From Symbiodinium natans (taxonomy: Eukaryota; Sar; Dinophyceae; Suessiales; Symbiodiniaceae): 64,000 nucleotides of DNA. The stretch lies in contig CAJNDS010002468.1 in assembly GCA_905221605.1 (NCBI GenBank), positions 720,001 through 784,000 on the forward strand, given 5' to 3'. Below, piece by piece: positions 10,391 to 19,723 of this stretch. Position 1 is the stretch's first letter, and each line of letters starts with the position of its first letter. The position numbers and the translations under genes are program-made. Below the pieces are notes generated by a model. It saw only the letters and a list, made by a program, of their open reading frames with translations. It was not told the DNA's origin and ran no database searches.

Positions 10391-10689
10391 CTGAAGAAAG
10401 CATGAACTCCAGACCCGATCCTAAACGCAGGCCCTCATTAGGCTCGGGGGTGGGGTGGGGGGGGGGGGGTTAGTTTTAAGGTTCATGGGTTCAGGCCTTT
10501 TGGGTCAGGAAAACACTAAGCCTAAGGATCTGAAGGCTGTGAGTTTCTCGAAATTTTGGGGCACAAAGGCCTTACTGTTGACGTAACGTAGGATCTAGGG
10601 TTTTGGGTTTTGGGGTTTAGGGTGTAGATTGTAGCTCAAGGGCAAGGAAAGGGGCGCACAATCCCCAATCTTGAAATCCAAACACCCAG

Positions 10690-10748
10690 GTGACCTGGGC
10701 TATTATGACACACAGACTGCACTCATGGCGGCGTGCAAGTCCCAGCAG
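10690..10748 (+). CDS. Gene A exon: ankyrin repeat
   Basis: After AAACACCCAG. GT completes the codon opened by the previous exon (phase 1), then DLGYYDTQTALMAACKSQQ. T-A-L-M-A-A-C-x-S-Q-Q is the first helix of an ankyrin repeat. The donor is GC (CAGCAG|GCTGCC), giving phase 0, which matches the exon at 11670. Confidence 0.65.
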
Positions 10749-10898
10749 GCTGCCCTGAACCCTAAAATCACATTGACCCTAAGGCCTAGAGCTTCAGAAA
10801 GGTTGTGAGGTGCTTGTGAGGCCATGTCGGAAAAACCCTCAACCCTGAACCGACTAGGCCCTAAACACCATGAACCCCAAGTATTCTCTGAAAGCTGC

Positions 10899-11150
10899 TA
10901 AACCCCTAAACCCCTAAACCCCTAAACCCCTAAACCCCTAAACCCCTAAACCCCTAAACCCCTAAACCCCTAAACCCCTAAACCCCTAAACCCCTAAACC
11001 CCTAAACCCTAAACCCCTACACCCCTACACCCCTAAACCCCTAAACCCCTAAACCCCTAAACCCCTAAAACCGTAAACCCCTAAACCCTAAACCCCTACA
11101 CCCCTAAACCCCTAAACCCCTAAACCCCTAAACCCCTAAGCCCTGAACCC
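10899..11150 (-). repeat. Variant array, CCCCTAAA x~28
   Basis: About 28 units of the eight-base variant CCCCTAAA (TTTAGGGG), with a few CCCCTACA and CCCTAAA members. This is one of the longest arrays in the window. Confidence 0.95.
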
Positions 11151-11524
11151 TCAACTGGGAGAGCAGGTACCGCCAAAGGAGAAGATCTAGGACCCAGAGT
11201 AGGCCCTCATTCCCTTTTTTAGGGTTTAGTGTTTAGGGTTTAGGATTTAGGGAGTCAGCCCCTTTACACCACAAAGGGCACCCCCTTTCTGTTCCTAAAA
11301 TACTCTTGGGTCTAAATATTGCCATTTGTTGTTGACATTGTCGAGCTTACTCTCGGTACATATTGAAAACTCTTCACCTAATCCCCAAGGTTTAGGGCTG
11401 AGGGGTTTAGGGGTTCAGCTTTAGGGGGTTTCGGGGTTAAGGCCCAAAACTAGATCCCCTTAAAGGTTCCTAAGAATGACCCAAGAGTAGTACAGGGTAC
11501 TATTTGGGGGTTCTACTTTTTGGA

Positions 11525-11630
11525 TCCTAAACCCTAAACCCTAAACCCTAAACCCCTAAACTCTAAACTCTAAACTCTAAACCCTAAACCCTAAACCCTA
11601 AACCCTAAACCCTAAACCCTAAACCCTCTC
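11525..11630 (-). repeat. Telomere-like array, CCCTAAA x~14
   Basis: CCCTAAA units with a short inner run of CTCTAAA, near the 3' end of the intron before the exon at 11670. Confidence 0.93.
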
Positions 11631-11669
11631 CTACAGTATACTATAAGGGGTCTGGGTGTGCCTGTTCAG

Positions 11670-11726
11670 GACCCTTCCATGCTGGCGACATTGATCGAGC
11701 TGCGCGCAGACGTCAATCTGAATGCC
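11670..11726 (+). CDS. Gene A exon: ankyrin repeat
   Basis: After GTGCCTGTTCAG in phase 0, matching the previous exon. It reads DPSMLATLIELRADVNLNA. S-M-L-x-x-L-I-E-x-R-A-D-V-N is the second helix plus hairpin of an ankyrin repeat, completing the first helix on the previous exon, so the join makes one whole repeat. The frame meets TAG four bases on, so a donor must lie before it; GC at 11727 or 11724 fits. TTTAGGG copies start at 11773. Confidence 0.65.
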
Positions 11727-11978
11727 GCCTAGCGCAAGCAGATCGCGCAATGACCGCCAACCCCACAGTCTGTTAGGGTTTAGGGTTTAGGGTTTAGGGT
11801 TTGGGGTTTGGGGTTTGGGGTTTAGGGTTTAGGGTTTAGGGTTAGGGTCTAGGGTCTAGGCGGTCTAGGGAAGCCCAAAATCTGCGAACGCCCGACTTTC
11901 TAGGATGCCCAATCCCTAAATCCTAAACCATTGTGCCCCTTTCAGTGTTTGGGAGCCCCTGTTCACCCTACGAGTAAG

Positions 11979-12053
11979 CCCTAAACCCTAAACCCTAAAC
12001 CCTAAACCCTAAACCCTAAACCCTAAACCCTAAACCCTAAACCCTAAACCCTA
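11979..12053 (-). repeat. Telomere-like array, CCCTAAA x10
   Basis: Ten CCCTAAA units in an intron of gene A. Confidence 0.95.
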
Positions 12054-12142
12054 TGAAGGCCCTTTTTTCTTGTCTGGTTCCTACGGGGCAACCCTAAGCC
12101 CTGTGCACCTCGGAGCCTAGCTCTGTCTCGGATACTTTAGGA

Positions 12143-12229
12143 GGGTTTAGGGTTTAGGGTTTGGGGTTTAGGGTTTAGGGTTTAGGGTTTAGGGTTTAGG
12201 GTTTAGGGTTTAGGGTTTAGGGTTTAGGG
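12143..12229 (+). repeat. Telomere-like array, TTTAGGG x12
   Basis: Twelve TTTAGGG units, one TTTGGGG among them, in an intron of gene A. Confidence 0.95.
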
Positions 12230-12711
12230 CGATATCGGAGGAGGGGGATAAGGGATCAGGGTAGGAAAAGGGTGTCTAAAGGGGGTTTAGGGGGGTCTAA
12301 GGGGGTGGTATTAAGGGTTATGTGAGGGGTATAAGGGGAATACAAAGGGTTATGTTGGGGAGGTTGAGGTTCATTTAGGCTCAGGGTGTTGGGTAAAGTT
12401 TAGGGTTTAGGGTTCGAGACTGAGAGGTACGCCACGAGCCGCGGGGCATGACAAAAACGGTTTTGTCAAGCACCTACATCGGAGACCCTCTCATCCCTCA
12501 AAGACAGCGAAGAGCCGCAACTAAAACCCAAGTTTTGTTGGGGGTTTGGGCTTTATGCGCTTTAAGCTACACCGCACCCAAGCCCTTAAACCCTAAACTA
12601 ACCCTTAAAGCCGAAACCCCGAAACCCTAAGCCTCTAAACCCTAAACTCCTACACCCTAAACCCTGAACCCTAAACCCTGAACCCTAAACCCTAAACCCC
12701 AATAATTTCAG

Positions 12712-12773
12712 AAGTGACCTCAATAGTTCTCAGCAGACACGATGGGTGTACCCCCAGCAACCATGAGCCGCGG
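12712..12773 (+). CDS. Possible gene A exon
   Basis: Bounded by a good acceptor (AATAATTTCAG) and a good donor (GGG|GTAAAC), with CCCTAAA before and CCCCAAACC after. One frame is open throughout (VTSIVLSRHDGCTPSNHEPR), with DGCTP recalling the start of an ankyrin repeat. Its phase does not fit its recognised neighbours, so it stays doubtful. Confidence 0.25.
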
Positions 12774-12996
12774 GTAAACCCCAAACCCCAGACCACCAAC
12801 TTCGGGTTTAGGGTTTAGGGTTTAGGTTTTAGGGTTTAGGGTTCAACACTCTGGCCGAAACACCAAAGTCTACACCTAAAGCCCTAAGCCCCCTCAAGGC
12901 ACTGAATTCCTCGAGGAGTAGGGTTTGAGGTTTAGGGTCTAAGGGTCTAGGGTTTAGGGCGTTAGTGTTTAGAGTTTCGGGACTTGAACACTTCAG

Positions 12997-13088
12997 CTCG
13001 GAGGCACGAACTGGCATCAGCGCCCTCTTCGTTGCCAAGCTTCTTGGCACCAAAAGTCGCGTGGTTTGTCGCGTTGAGGTCCTTACGG
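12997..13088 (+). CDS. Gene A exon: probable ankyrin repeat
   Basis: After CTTGAACACTTCAG. One base completes a codon, then SEARTGISALFVAKLLGTKS and RVVCRVEVLT. T-G-I-S-A-L-F-V-A-x-L-L-G fits an ankyrin first helix (compare G-x-T-A-L-F-x-A-x-x-x-G). The intron opens with GTTTAGGG at 13089. It ends in phase 1, whereas the next recognised exon needs phase 2, so one exon may be missing. The opposite strand is also open here, which lowers confidence. Confidence 0.4.
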
Positions 13089-13699
13089 GTTTAGGGTTTC
13101 GAGTTTAGGGTTTAGGGTTCAGGGTTTAAGGTACCACAATTGCTTAGATCTAAGGGTAGTCTTCATATGGTTCCTTACCCTCTTTAAAGGGTTGTGATGG
13201 ATGGGCATTTGTGTTGTGCAGGGTATCTAGGGGGTCTACAACAGGTCTTCCAAGTACAGTTCTTAAATCCTAAACCCTAAACCCTAACCCTAAACCCTAA
13301 ACCCTAGGGTTTGGTCTCGATCTCCCCCCCCCCCCCCCCCAAGTATCGCTCAAGGGCTACCCCTGAAGAGGTTCTATAGGACCTTGAAAAGTGAAACTCT
13401 GCAACCCTCACATGGAATCTCGATTCCGGAGCAGAGTCTCTTCCTGAGGCTCTTATATCCCCACGTATGCCTACCCATGATCCTTCCGGCAGACATAAAA
13501 CCCTGAACCTCAAGCCCTTAACCCCTAAACCCCTGAAACTTACACCCTACACACTAAGCCCTAAACCCTAAACCCTAAGCCCTCAACCCTAAACCCTAAA
13601 CCCTAGAGAGGGGACTGTTGTGAGGCGGAGTTTTTTTGAATGTGATGCAGTGTTTTGGATGAAGCTGATTTTGTTGCGAGTGCAAAGCAGATGTACGAG

Positions 13700-15310
13700 G
13701 GTTTAGGGTTATAACGCCGACGGTATAAATGCCCTGACCTGAGGTGCATCAGGTTTAGACATTAAAACCTTTAAGCCTTACAAGGCTTTCAAAGGTTGAA
13801 TTAAATTCAGGTTTGGGCATTCAACCTAGGTTAAACCTTAAACCCTATAGTGCAGCCCTACAGGGTTTAAACCCTATAAGAGGTTAAAGGTTTAGAGTTT
13901 AAGGTTTAGGGCATTGCAAAAACGTAACCCTCAGGGATTTAATCACTTTACTGTTTTCCTTAAGCCTGAAAGATCCTGAAAGCATATAGTGTTTGGGTTT
14001 AGGGTTATAACGCTAAACTCTATAGGATAAGAACCTTATAACCCTATATGGGGTTGTATAAAAACCCAGAGTTAAATCTATTCATCCTACAAGCTTAGTA
14101 CTGGAACCGACGTTCCCGTGAGCCGGTTGGGTTTTCGTTGATTTGTAGTACAAGCTTAGTACTGGAACCGACGTTCCCGTGAGCCGATTGGGTTTTCCTT
14201 GATTTGTAGTACAAGCTTAGTACTGGAACGGACGTGCCCCTGAGCAGGCTGGGTTTTCATTGATTTGTTGTAAAAGCTTAGTACTGAAACCGGCTAGGTT
14301 TCCGTTGATTTGTAGTGCAAGCTGAGCAGGCTGGGTTTTCAATGTTTTCATGTATTTGTAGTACAAGCTTATCACTGGAATAGCGCCTGCCCGCCCTGTT
14401 ACTACAAAGTTATCGGTTTATTTTCTTGATTATCGTTTTACGAGTCAGAAGCACGGCCCAAACGCTTCGGGCAATTCCTTTCAAAATCGACTGCGCGGGG
14501 TTTTGATACAACCCCATATTATAGGCCTTGAGACTTAAACCCTACTGTTTACCTTAAGCTTTACAGCAGATAGGGTTTAGGGTTATAACGCTGAAGGTAT
14601 AAATGCCCACACCTTAGGTACATCAGGTTTAGGCATTAAAACATTTAAGCCCTATAAGGTTTTTAAAGGTTTAACCCTATAGGATTTAAACCCTGTAAGA
14701 GGTTAAAGGTTTAGAGTGTAAGGTTTAGGGCATTGCAAAAACGTAACCTTAGACCCTCAGGGATTTAATCATTTTACTGTTTTCCTTAAGCCTTAATTAA
14801 AGCATATAGGCTTTAGGGTTATAACGCTAAACTCTATAGGATTAGAACCTTATAGCCTTATATTATAGGCCTTGAGGCTTAAATCCTACTGTTTTCCTTA
14901 AGCCTTACAGCATAAAGGGTTTAGGGTTCTAATGCTGAATGTATAAATGCCCAGACCTTAAATACATCAGGTTTAGGCATTAAAGCCTTTAAGCCCTATA
15001 AGGTGTTCAGAGGTTTAAGGCTTGGGGATTTAAATTTAAGTTTGGGCATTCAAACTAGGTTAAGCCTTAAACCCTATAGGGCCCCTTTCGGGTCAGGGTT
15101 TATCTACCCTACCGGGTTAGCCCTTTAGGGTTTAAACCCTATAAGAGGTTAAAGGTTTAGAGTTTAAGGTTTAGGGCATTGCAAAAACGTAACCCTAGTC
15201 CCTCAGTGATTTAACCACTTTACTGTTTTCCTTAAGCCTTAAAGCATATAGGGTTTAGGGTCATAACGCTAAACTCTATAGGATTTTTAACCTTATAACC
15301 CTACATTATT
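13700..15310. repeat. Three diverged copies of a 300-400-bp unit
   Basis: Copies start near 13700, 14572 and 14918. Shared landmarks, in order, are GGGTTTAGGGTTATAACGC, TATAAATGCCC, ACATCAGGTTTAGGCATTAAA, AGAGGTTAAAGGTTTAGAG, TTTAGGGCATTGCAAAAACG and TTTACTGTTTTCCTTAAGCC. Each is followed by a shorter module with CGCTAAACTCTATAGGAT (near 14000, 14825 and 15265). No protein is visible. Confidence 0.8.
14085..14395. repeat. 61-bp minisatellite
   Basis: AAGCTTAGTACTGGAACCGA recurs at 14091, 14152, 14213 and 14274, exactly 61 bases apart. Two truncated or altered copies follow (14319 and 14365). Each unit contains GGGTTTTC and TTGATTTGTAGTACAAGCTT. Confidence 0.93.
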
Positions 15311-15476
15311 AGCACCCACATCATCAAGACATGTCCTGTAGGCCCCGGGGACGCGAGAATACTATGAGCAGATATCCTTTTACTCGCACATGTGACATCG
15401 CAACCTTCAGATATAGCGCTGGAACCAAGGTGAGATTGGATATCGTTTTGTGAAGCAGTTGTGGCTGTGACATCCA

Positions 15477-15533
15477 TGTTTCGAAACAGGGGCTGTGTTT
15501 CGAAACAAAGGCTGTGTTTCGAAAGCAGGGAAC
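15477..15533. repeat. 19-bp tandem triplet with a palindromic core
   Basis: TGTTTCGAAACAGGGGCTG at 15477 recurs at 15496 and 15515. GTTTCGAAAC is a perfect palindrome in the first two copies. Confidence 0.9.
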
Positions 15534-15604
15534 TTCCGAATAACAGGTCTGGAAATACGTGAAAGCAAACCAACTGTGGCACAGCTACGGCTGTTACGCT
15601 TGAG

Positions 15605-15726
15605 GGGGGGGGGGAGGGGACTCCTGCCAAGATGGGCCAACTTCCAAGGACCCCCCCCCCCCCCCCCCCCCCCTCCTCCCCCCCCCCCCCTCCCCCCCCA
15701 CCCCCCCTCCCCCCCCCCCCCCCCCC
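15605..15726. repeat. Poly-G tract followed by poly-C tract
   Basis: G-runs at 15605-15618, then nearly pure C from 15650 to 15726. They could pair with each other. Lengths in such runs are prone to assembly error. Confidence 0.85.
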
Positions 15727-15936
15727 AAATCATGTATGCCAAACATCATGGTCAAGATTCCCACTTATGAATGGACTGTTGTGAGGCCATAAGTTTAAAG
15801 TTGTAAGCGTTTACTAACCCCTAAACCTTATTAAATGACTGAAAACTACCCAACAACTCCGCCTCACAACAGTCCTTTCTGAAACCCTAAACCCTACACC
15901 CTAAACTCTCATTTGCCTACCCATGGTCTCTTCAAG

Positions 15937-16012
15937 GTCTCCCGGGCATGTCAAAGTACTCCTGGAGAAGAAGGCAGAGATGCGAAGATGCTTTGCTTTG
16001 AGACTCGGCACG
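15937..16012 (+). CDS. Gene A exon: ankyrin repeat
   Basis: After a pyrimidine-rich GTCTCTTCAAG. One base completes a codon, then SPGHVKVLLEKKAEMRRCFA and LRLGT. G-H-V-K-V-L-L-E-K-K-A-E-M is the second helix of an ankyrin repeat, with the usual G-H-x-x-V-x-x-L-L-x-x-x-A signature. The donor is GTTGGGATTTAGGG at 16013, leaving phase 0. CCCTAAA copies precede it and TTTAGGG copies follow. Confidence 0.6.
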
Positions 16013-16535
16013 GTTGGGATTTAGGGTTTAGGGTTTAGGGTTTAGGGTTTATATAGGGTTTAGCGGGGGGGTGGGGTGGGTTTGGGGGGGGGGGGTTAGG
16101 CTTAGGATTTGTGGTGTACGGTTGAGGGAGATGGCATCGGGCCTTAAGGCGTCAGGTCGGGTTCAGGGCCAGTTTAGGGTTTAGGGATTCTGGGGGGCAG
16201 TTGAGGGAGTTTAGGGTTTAGGGTTTAGGGCTTCTAGGTGCAGGGTTTAGGAATTTTGGGGAGTTTGGGGTTCGTGATTGTCACGGGAGTTTTCAGGGTT
16301 TAGGGCTCAGGGATCAGGGTTCAGGATTTGCGGCTTAGGGATGGTGGGGGCTTGATGAAGTTCGGATTTGGTCTCATGCGCTGGTGGACCGATTTTTTGA
16401 GGGATGCAATCCCCAATGCCCTCCCTCACCTTTCCTTATGAGCCCAAGGCTTACCATAAAACCCTGTAGAAACCCTAAACCCTAAACCCTAAACCCTAAG
16501 CCCTAAACCCCTACAAAGAAGTAGGCTTTCTTGAG

Positions 16536-16603
16536 GTAACCCCGAAACATGGGCTTGCTCATGAGTCGTCGGGGGCAAAATGCGACTCCAAGCCTTCTTT
16601 GAA
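16536..16603 (+). CDS. Possible gene A exon
   Basis: After TTTCTTGAG in phase 0, compatible with the previous exon. It reads VTPKHGLAHESSGAKCDSKP then SL and ends at GAA|GTTTAGGG in phase 2, which fits the next exon at 17240. The peptide is only vaguely ankyrin-like; the support is mainly phase and context. Confidence 0.35.
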
Positions 16604-16609
16604 GTTTAG

Positions 16610-16735
16610 GGTCTTAGGGGTTTAGGGGTTTAGGGGTTTAGGGGTTTAGGGGTTTTAGGGGTTTTGGGGTTTAGGGGTTTCGGGGTCTAGGGGTTTCGGG
16701 GTTTAGGGGTCTAGGGGCTTAGGGGTTCAGGGTAT
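16610..16735 (+). repeat. Variant array, TTTAGGGG and relatives
   Basis: About fourteen eight-base units TTTAGGGG, TTTCGGGG, TCTAGGGG and TTTTAGGGG directly after the possible exon. Confidence 0.9.
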
Positions 16736-17239
16736 TGCGAAATGTAGCCGGCGCATTGTTTTTTCCGACCCTTTGAAATCATCTTTTGTTTTAACGGTGT
16801 TTGCCATGTCAACGGGGCGCGGCATGTCCCCAAATCCCTAAACCTTGGCATGTTCCCCCTTATACTAACAGCCCTCAAGAGGAGAGTCAGAAGAGGGGGT
16901 ACTATATTAATCCCTATGAAGGGCTGTTAGTATAAGAAAATCCTAACCTAAACCCCTCAACCCTGTTCTGTCTGTGGTTCCTCTCCTCCGCATCCATGCC
17001 TAAAGGACGACGTCCTCTGGACAGGGAGGGGGGTTGATTTTCTTGGGGGGGGGTTGGGTTGAGTTGTGACCCTAAACCCTAAACCCTATGGCCAGGCCCT
17101 GAAGAGTCCGCTCAGAGGTCCAGGGTTTGAGGTTTTGAGCCTAAACCCTGAAACCCCAAACCTCTAAACCTCAAGCCCTAAACCCCAAACCCCAAACCCT
17201 AAACCCTAAACCCCAAACCTCTACTAGACCCTAAACAAG

Positions 17240-17321
17240 GAACGGCATCGCCTCGTTGGCGAACACTGAGACTGTGCGGGCGCTACTGGAAAGCCGCTGC
17301 GACCCCAGTGACATCGGGGAC
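17240..17321 (+). CDS. Gene A exon: ankyrin repeat
   Basis: After CCCTAAACAAG. One base completes a codon, then NGIASLANTETVRALLESRC and DPSDIGD. N-T-E-T-V-R-A-L-L-E-S-R-C-D-P is an ankyrin second helix and loop. A GC donor (GAC|GCCCCT) gives phase 0, which joins in frame to AKYGPLHALAL on the next exon and so completes a repeat. A downstream GC (17330, phase 2) is an alternative. The next in-frame stop is TAA in CCTTAAGGG. Confidence 0.6.
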
Positions 17322-17340
17322 GCCCCTCGGCCTTAAGGGA

Positions 17341-17440
17341 GGGTTTAGGGTTGAGAGTGTAGGGTTTAGGGTTTAGGGTTTAGGGTTTAGGGTTTAGGGT
17401 TTAGGGTTTAGGGTTTAGGGTTTAGGGTTTAGGGTTTAAT
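17341..17440 (+). repeat. Telomere-like array, TTTAGGG x~13
   Basis: Thirteen or so TTTAGGG units just downstream of the ankyrin exon, at the start of its intron. Confidence 0.95.
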
Positions 17441-17817
17441 TGGGGTTTAGGGCTAGGGTTTAGTTTAGGGTTTAGGGCTATCTAGTGAGCACGGGTACGT
17501 GGATCCTTCGGCATATGACGCAGGATTCCAGTTCGTGGTCTGAGCGTTCAGGACCACCCAGAATGTAATACTTATGACCCATATGGGGGAGGGCCCTCCT
17601 GCAGCGTTAGCATACAGGTTTAGGGTTTAGGATTTAGGGTTTAGGGTTTTGGGTTTTTAGGCTTCCGAAGTCCTGCGAATCCGAACCCCAGAAACCTCCT
17701 CTGGCAGGAAGGGCTTATGGGTCGAAATATCTGCGATGCATGTGCATGGGTTCTTCAAGCCTCGAAACCCTAAGCGCTGACTTCAACACTTTAGGGTTTA
17801 GGGTGTAGGGCAGCAAG

Positions 17818-17906
17818 GCAAAGTATGGGCCTTTGCACGCCCTGGCCCTCTACTGCCGCAGCAACTGTCACGCTGTGGAGTCGGCCAAGCCACTTGTGTC
17901 AAAGGG
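17818..17906 (+). CDS. Gene A exon: ankyrin repeat
   Basis: After GGGCAGCAAG in phase 0. It reads AKYGPLHALALYCRSNCHAV then ESAKPLVSKG. Y-G-P-L-H-A-L-A-x-Y plus A-V-E-S-A-K-x-L-V-x-x-G is a whole ankyrin repeat of the form common in dinoflagellate proteins. The intron would open with GATTAGGGATTAGGG: a telomere-like unit with A at position 2, that is, a GA donor (phase 2). Here the repeat before the exon is also G-strand (TTTAGGGTGTAGGGCAG), an exception to the usual orientation. Confidence 0.62.
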
Positions 17907-17948
17907 GATTAGGGATTAGGGTACAGGGTTCAGGGTTCGGGGAGTTCT

Positions 17949-18026
17949 GAACCCTAAACCCTAAACCCGAAACCCTAAACCCTAAACCCTAAACCCTAAA
18001 CCCTAAACCCTAAACCCTAAACCCTT
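17949..18026 (-). repeat. Telomere-like array, CCCTAAA x10
   Basis: Ten CCCTAAA units. They are followed by GC-rich spacers with a possible 36-nt exon at 18068-18103 (CTGAG|GCC...GAG|GTTTGGGG) that I cannot confirm. Confidence 0.93.
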
Positions 18027-18118
18027 GGTCTGGAGCCCACGGCTCAATAAACCCTAAACCCAACCTGAGGCCGCTCCAATCCCCCACACTCTGCGGCCGC
18101 ACGAGGTTTGGGGTTTTG

Positions 18119-18267
18119 GTTTAGGGTTTAGGGTTTAGGGTTTAGGGTTTAGGGTTTAGGGTTTAGGGTTTAGGGTTTAGGGTTTAGGGTTTAGGGTTTG
18201 GGGTTTAGGGTTTAGGGTTTAGGGTTTAGGGTTTAGGGTTTAGGGTTTAGGGTTTAGGGTTTAGGGG
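18119..18267 (+). repeat. Telomere-like array, TTTAGGG x~21
   Basis: The longest near-perfect TTTAGGG run in the window, with one TTTGGGG unit. Confidence 0.96.
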
Positions 18268-18499
18268 CTCAAAACCCAACTTTTCAACTTTTGGGCTTCT
18301 TATAAGGGTAGTTTCTTCTGAAAGTTTCAAGTTTTTTTTCCTTCGGTTTTGGGCCAGAAAGAGTTTAGAGTTCAGGGGTCAGGGTTTTGGGTTTGGGGTT
18401 TGCGGTTTAGGTGAAGGCGGTTTGGGGTTTCGGGTTTAGGGGCTTCGTGCTTTAGGGGTCTCGGGGTTTAGGGGTTTAGGGTTTCGGTTTGGGGTATTC

Positions 18500-18705
18500 G
18501 GGGTTTAGGGGTTAGGGGTTTAGGGGTTTAGGGGTTTAGGGGTTTAGGGGTTTAGGGGTTTAGGGGTTTAGGGGTTCAGGGGTTCAGGGGTTCAGGGGTT
18601 TAGGGGTTTAGGGGTTTAGGGGTTTAGGGGTTTAGGGGTTTAGGGGTTTAGGGGTTTAGGGGTTTAGGGGTTTAGGGGTTTAGGGGTTTAGGGGTTTAGG
18701 GGTTC
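18500..18705 (+). repeat. Variant array, TTTAGGGG x~25
   Basis: About 25 eight-base TTTAGGGG units, including three adjacent TTCAGGGG units that look like a local amplification of one mutation. Confidence 0.95.
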
Positions 18706-19646
18706 GGTTTGGTGTTTGGGGTGTTTCTGTAGTGCTGGCGAGGCTAAACCAAAGTGCAGGACACACTCATCTTCAGACTCTTACTGTGGACCGGCGGTCT
18801 AACCTAGTGTAAGGGCCTGAATGATTAGAATAGGGTTTACTAGTCGGAATCATGTCGACCCGTATACTATTTGGCAAGTTGCTGTGATTCGAAGCTTCAA
18901 CCCAATTCCTTACATTCCCTATGCCTACAGAAGCCCGACATGATACACCCTCACTAAATAACTGGTTGTCCCAATCCGAAACCCGAAACGCGACGCCCCA
19001 AGTCACAAACCCCCCGAAGCCCAGCCCTTCGATCCTAAGATGAGTTACTAACTCTTAGTAGGGAACGAAGGAATGAGGTGCCTTATATCCCCCCTAACAC
19101 CCTAAGCCCTAGACCCGAAGCCCTAAACCCGAAAGCAGAGTTCTCAACCCTAATCCCTAAACCCGAGTTCTCAAGTTCCTAGCTCCAAGCTGAGGCTACT
19201 CTTGCAATATCGAGCCGCCTCTTGGCCCACACCACAGATTGAGCTACTGCGCATATGTTCGGTCGAGTTTAGGAGTTGGGATGTTAAGGCTTGTGGGCTT
19301 TAGGGTTTACGGTTCAAGGAATATGGCTTGGAGTCTTGGAGTTTCGTGCTTGCGGGCTTAATTAGGGCTTAGGGCTTACGGCGTACAACTAGGGCTTCGG
19401 TCTTAGGGCGTACAACTAGTTCGTCCTTGTAGAGTTCTCCATCAAAGCCCTACTCACCCCCCGGCACGTCTCCCTCCTCAAGTGCTTTTTCGTGCTTGGG
19501 ATGTCGGGGTTTTCGGGCATCAGGGCACCTGCAAACGGCCTGGGGTTTAGGGCTGAGGGAGGCTCAAAGACTAAACCCCAAACCCCAAACCCCAAACCCT
19601 AAACCCTAAACTCTAAATAAGCCCTTTCTTTAAGAGAGAGCCTGAG

Positions 19647-19723
19647 GATGTCAACGCGCGCTCAACTCCCCAGGGGGAGCGACTTCGGGAATGCCAAGTG
19701 GCTCGTTTTCGCGTTGCGGCTTG
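19647..19723 (+). CDS. Gene A exon: probable ankyrin hairpin
   Basis: After GAGAGAGCCTGAG in phase 0. It reads DVNARSTPQGERLRECQVAR then FRVAA. D-V-N-A-R-S-T-P-x-G is the ankyrin hairpin that follows a helix ending in G-A. The end is placed at GT (TTG|GTCTGT, 19724); other donors are possible. CCCCAAA and CCCTAAA copies precede it, and TTTAGGG copies follow at 19800. Confidence 0.45.

Larger units (their letters stand above)
13612..15875. mobile_element. 2.26-kb element with perfect 21-bp terminal inverted repeats
   Basis: The left end at 13612 starts GGACTGTTGTGAGGCGGAG. The right end (15855-15875) is its exact reverse complement over 21 bases, then the similarity stops. CCCTAAA copies lie close outside both ends (GAGAG on the left, TTTCTGAAACCCTAAA on the right), as if the element had interrupted a telomere-like array in the intron. 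Inside are three copies of a 300-400-bp unit, a 61-bp minisatellite, a triplicated 19-mer and G/C homopolymers. A further 15-base copy of the end lies at 15773-15787, so the last 103 bp could be a small element by itself. A degenerate end also occurs near 37868. No transposase and no clear target-site duplication were seen. Confidence 0.65.

Noticed and set aside
10600-10640. Partial similarity of GTAGCTCAAGG to the 3' end of the dinoflagellate spliced leader
   Set aside because: Only a handful of bases agree; not enough to call a relict leader.
14091-14370. CRISPR-like spacing of the 61-bp repeats
   Set aside because: The whole 61-bp unit repeats; there are no unique spacers, and the context is eukaryotic.
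15301-15770. Three overlapping open frames around the poly-C tract, one Gly-rich and one Pro-rich
   Set aside because: Driven by homopolymers inside the mobile element; no coding features.
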